Position numbers and translations under genes: made by a program. A stretch of DNA of 64,000 nucleotides from an uncultured Pseudomonadota bacterium (GTDB lineage Bacteria; Pseudomonadota; Gammaproteobacteria; Burkholderiales; SG8-39), in assembly GCA_903909415.1 (NCBI GenBank), contig CAIVVS010000269.1, forward strand, positions 15,967 through 79,966. Direction: 5' to 3'. Positions within the stretch are counted from its first letter, which is position 1; each line of letters starts with the position of its first letter. The notes under the pieces are model-generated. The model saw only the letters and a list, made by a program, of their open reading frames with translations, searched no databases and was not told the DNA's origin. This document shows, in pieces, positions 61,796 through 64,000 of the stretch.

Positions 61796-64000
61796 ATGAG
61801 CGCCCCCGCCGAACCATTCCGCGCACGGCACGTCGGCACGCCGGTCGAGCGCGTCGAGGACATGCGCCTGCTGCGCGGGCGCGGCCAGTACGTGGATGAC
61901 CTGCATCGCGACGGCATGCTGCATGCCGCCATCCTGCGAAGCACGGTCGCGCACGGACGGCTGGTGGCGATACACGCCGACGCCGCGCGCAAGCTTCCCG
62001 GGGTACGCGCGGTCTACACCGCCGCGGACGTGGCCCAGGCCTTCGGCGGATCCATCCCCACCATCCCCATGGGCTTCGCCGCCATGGACGGCGTGGAAGC
62101 CTTCGAGCAGCCGGTGATCGCGCACGACAAGGTGCGCCATGTCGGCGAGGCGCTGGCCATCGTCGTGGCCGACAGCGCCGCGCTGGCCGAGGACGCGCTG
62201 GATGCGCTGGTCGCGGACATCGAAGACCTACCGCCGGTGATGGCCCCGACGGGCCATGGCGATCCGGCACTGCTGTTCGAGCGCCACGGCAGCAACCTCG
62301 CCACCACCTACACCGCCGTCAAGGGCGATGCGGCGGCGGCCATGGCGGGCGCAGCCTACCGGCGCAAGGAGTCCTTCCGCATCCACCGCCACACGGCGGT
62401 GCCCATGGAGCCACGCGGCCTGCTGGCCGAATGGGACGGTGCGAATACCAAGCTGACCGTGGTCGGCGCGGCGAAGGCGCCGTTCCAGACCAAGCGCATG
62501 CTGGGCCGGCGCATGGACCTGCCCGATGAGTGCATCGACGTGATCGAGCCCAGCGTAGGCGGCAGCTTCGGCGTGCGCGGCGAGTTCTTTCCCGAGGACT
62601 ACCTCGTGCCCTTCGCCGCGCGCAAGCTGGGCCGGCCGGTGAAGTGGGTGGAAGACCGGCGCGAGAACCTGCTCGCCACCAGCCAGGCGCGCGAGATCGA
62701 CTGCGAACTGGAGATCGGCTGCGCCCGTGACGGCACCATCGTCGCGCTCATCGGCCATGCGCGCGTGAACGTCGGCGCCTACCTTCGCATGTCGGTCGCG
62801 GTGCAGCCGCGCAACGTCGCGCAGTTCATGGCCGGCCCGTACCGCGTGGCCCACGTCCACGTGCAGGCATCGGTGCTGGTCAGCAACAAGGCGCCGTCGG
62901 CCGCCTACCGCGGCCCCGGCCGCTTCGAGGCGGACTTCTTCCGCGAACGCCTGTTCGACCTGGTCGCCGCCGACCTGGGGCTGGACCGGATCGAGTTCCG
63001 GCGCCGCAACCTGGTCGCCAGCCACGAGATGCCCTATCCGGTGGCCACCGTGACCCCGGCCGAGCGCAAGGACGAGTACGACAGCGGCGACTACCAGATC
63101 ACCCTGGACCGCTGCCTCGCGGAAATCGGATGGAAGGAGAAATCCGCGCTGCAGGGCAAGCTGGTCGACGGGAACTACCATGGTCTGGGCGTGGGCTGCT
63201 TCATCGAGGGCGGCGCGGCCGGACCGCGCGAGCATGCGCGCCTGGCGGTCGAGGCGGACGGCACGGTCTGCGCCTACGTCGGTTCGACCAACCTCGGCCA
63301 GGGCCTGGAGACCGTCTGCGTGCAGATCGCCGCCGATGCGCTGCGCGTGCCCATGGAACGCATCCGCATCTTCCACGGCTCCACCACCTACCTGAGCGAC
63401 GGCTTCGGCTCCTTCCATTCGCGCTCCGTGGTGATGGGCGGCTCGGCCATCCTCGCCGCCGCCACCAAGCTCAAGGACGAGATCCGCGCGCGGGCCGCGC
63501 GCAAGCTGGGCTGCGAACCCGCGCAGGTGGAGATCGGCGGGGACCTGTCCATCACGGCGCAGGGCCGCGGCGTGGACCTGCGCGAGCTGGTCGGCGAGGG
63601 CCTGTCGGTGGAAGGCGTGTTCTCCAACCACCACCACACCTATGCCTACGGGGCGGCGGCGGCGCATGTCGCCGTGAACGCGCGCACCGGCAAGGTCACG
63701 GTGCTGGACTACGTGACCGTGGCCGACCTGGGACGCATCATCAATCCGCTCACTGCCAAGGGCCAGGCCGTCGGCGCGGTCGTGCAGGGCCTCGGCGGCG
63801 TGCTGCTGGAGGAAATGGTCTACGACGAGCACGGCCACTTCCTGACCGCGTCGCTGGCCGACTACCTGCTGCCCACGGCCAGCGACTTCCCCAGCATCCG
63901 CGCCTTCATCCTCGAGAACTCGCCGTCCCCGAACAACCCGCTGGGTGCCAAGGGCGGCGGGGAAGGCAGCATCATCCCGGTGGGCGGCGTGATCGGAAAC
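61796..64000 (+). CDS. Xanthine dehydrogenase/CoxL-family molybdopterin-binding subunit (3' end outside window)
   Basis: The frame is open from ATG 61796 to the last base, giving 735 residues without a stop. The N-terminal domain GTPVERVEDMRLLRGRGQYVDD and VRHVGEALAIVVAD is typical of CoxL/aldehyde oxidase large subunits; VPMEPRGLLAEWD, SVGGSFGVRGEFFPED, AAYRGPGRFEADFF and GSTNLGQGLETV follow. The catalytic Glu motif GAKGGGEGS is near the window edge, so only a short tail is missing. It lacks a TAT signal, unlike the IorB-like protein at 45932-48115. Partner FAD and [2Fe-2S] genes may lie just beyond the window. Confidence 0.9.
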   Translation, partial: MSAPAEPFRARHVGTPVERVEDMRLLRGRGQYVDDLHRDGMLHAAILRSTVAHGRLVAIHADAARKLPGVRAVYTAADVAQAFGGSIPTIPMGFAAMDGVEAFEQPVIAHDKVRHVGEALAIVVADSAALAEDALDALVADIEDLPPVMAPTGHGDPALLFERHGSNLATTYTAVKGDAAAAMAGAAYRRKESFRIHRHTAVPMEPRGLLAEWDGANTKLTVVGAAKAPFQTKRMLGRRMDLPDECIDVIEPSVGGSFGVRGEFFPEDYLVPFAARKLGRPVKWVEDRRENLLATSQAREIDCELEIGCARDGTIVALIGHARVNVGAYLRMSVAVQPRNVAQFMAGPYRVAHVHVQASVLVSNKAPSAAYRGPGRFEADFFRERLFDLVAADLGLDRIEFRRRNLVASHEMPYPVATVTPAERKDEYDSGDYQITLDRCLAEIGWKEKSALQGKLVDGNYHGLGVGCFIEGGAAGPREHARLAVEADGTVCAYVGSTNLGQGLETVCVQIAADALRVPMERIRIFHGSTTYLSDGFGSFHSRSVVMGGSAILAAATKLKDEIRARAARKLGCEPAQVEIGGDLSITAQGRGVDLRELVGEGLSVEGVFSNHHHTYAYGAAAAHVAVNARTGKVTVLDYVTVADLGRIINPLTAKGQAVGAVVQGLGGVLLEEMVYDEHGHFLTASLADYLLPTASDFPSIRAFILENSPSPNNPLGAKGGGEGSIIPVGGVIGN

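Noticed and set aside
59608..61992. 794-codon minus-strand frame opposite nbaD and the third Bug gene
   Set aside because: The opposite strand encodes two clear proteins with catalytic or signal features; this frame has no recognisable domain.
62228..63838. 536-codon minus-strand frame at the window end
   Set aside because: The plus strand carries a continuous molybdenum-hydroxylase gene with all expected motifs, so the antisense frame is not supported.

Overview
The window is uniformly GC-rich DNA, densely coding on both strands. No gap between genes exceeds about 270 bases. Gene content and order point to a betaproteobacterium of the order Burkholderiales: sdhCDAB-sdhE-gltA-odhAB-lpd-zapE in one run, Bug/TctC tricarboxylate-type receptors, a mdh-citE-prpBCD-acnA block, and meta-pathway and Mo-hydroxylase genes typical of aromatic degraders. 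I saw no rRNA, tRNA, CRISPR array, insertion sequence or phage gene.

Layout. (1) 1-2350, plus strand: the 3' end of a PQQ-type aldose sugar dehydrogenase, a TfpX/TfpZ-like membrane protein and an M14 carboxypeptidase, each overlapping the next by a few bases. (2) 2402-9515, minus strand, with a divergent IclR regulator at 9575-10396: a tightly coupled nine-gene unit. It encodes a class II aldolase, a TRAP receptor, a heme-oxygenase-like protein with a complete predicted metal site, an alpha/beta hydrolase, an AbrB-like protein, a second heme-oxygenase-like protein that has lost the metal ligands, a transglutaminase-like protein, and TRAP DctQ and DctM. I know of no described pathway with this composition, and it is the best candidate here for an undescribed system. 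(3) 10425-17142: a TPR-methyltransferase, a SET-domain protein, a small membrane protein, a GlcG/HbpS-like protein, propionyl-CoA synthetase and acrylyl-CoA reductase. (4) 17199-28991, minus strand: ZapE, 2-oxoglutarate dehydrogenase (odhA, odhB, lpd), citrate synthase, SdhE and succinate dehydrogenase. A GT11 glycosyltransferase (29189-30088) lies between this block and mdh. (5) 30249-39103, plus strand: malate dehydrogenase, a CitE-like lyase, the methylcitrate cycle (prpB, prpC, prpD), aconitase AcnA with a strong terminator, and a BamE-like lipoprotein; hslR follows on the minus strand.

(6) 39559-64000 is an aromatic/N-heteroaromatic catabolic island with two arms around a MarR gene. The minus arm carries the lower meta-pathway (4-oxalocrotonate decarboxylase, 2-oxopent-4-enoate hydratase, 4-hydroxy-2-oxovalerate aldolase, acylating acetaldehyde dehydrogenase). 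It also has an FAH-family hydrolase, an FMN reductase, a two-subunit molybdenum hydroxylase, an extradiol dioxygenase and a CoA-acylating semialdehyde dehydrogenase. The plus arm carries 3-hydroxyanthranilate 3,4-dioxygenase (two copies), aminomuconate-semialdehyde dehydrogenase, 2-aminomuconate deaminase, ACMS decarboxylase, three Bug receptors, a metallo-beta-lactamase-fold hydrolase and a second, truncated molybdenum hydroxylase. Together the arms supply every step from 3-hydroxyanthranilate to pyruvate and acetyl-CoA. No kynurenine-pathway or nitrobenzoate genes are in view, so the upstream substrate is unknown. A perfect 21-bp repeat occurs near the MarR/nbaC divergence and over the predicted nbaE transcription start, and is the likely operator.

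Aromatic products (acetyl-CoA, pyruvate) and propionyl-CoA (prpE, possibly mmsA) feed the TCA and methylcitrate genes of the same window, so most of it is one carbon-funnelling neighbourhood. Assignments rest on reading protein motifs by eye; no database search was possible.
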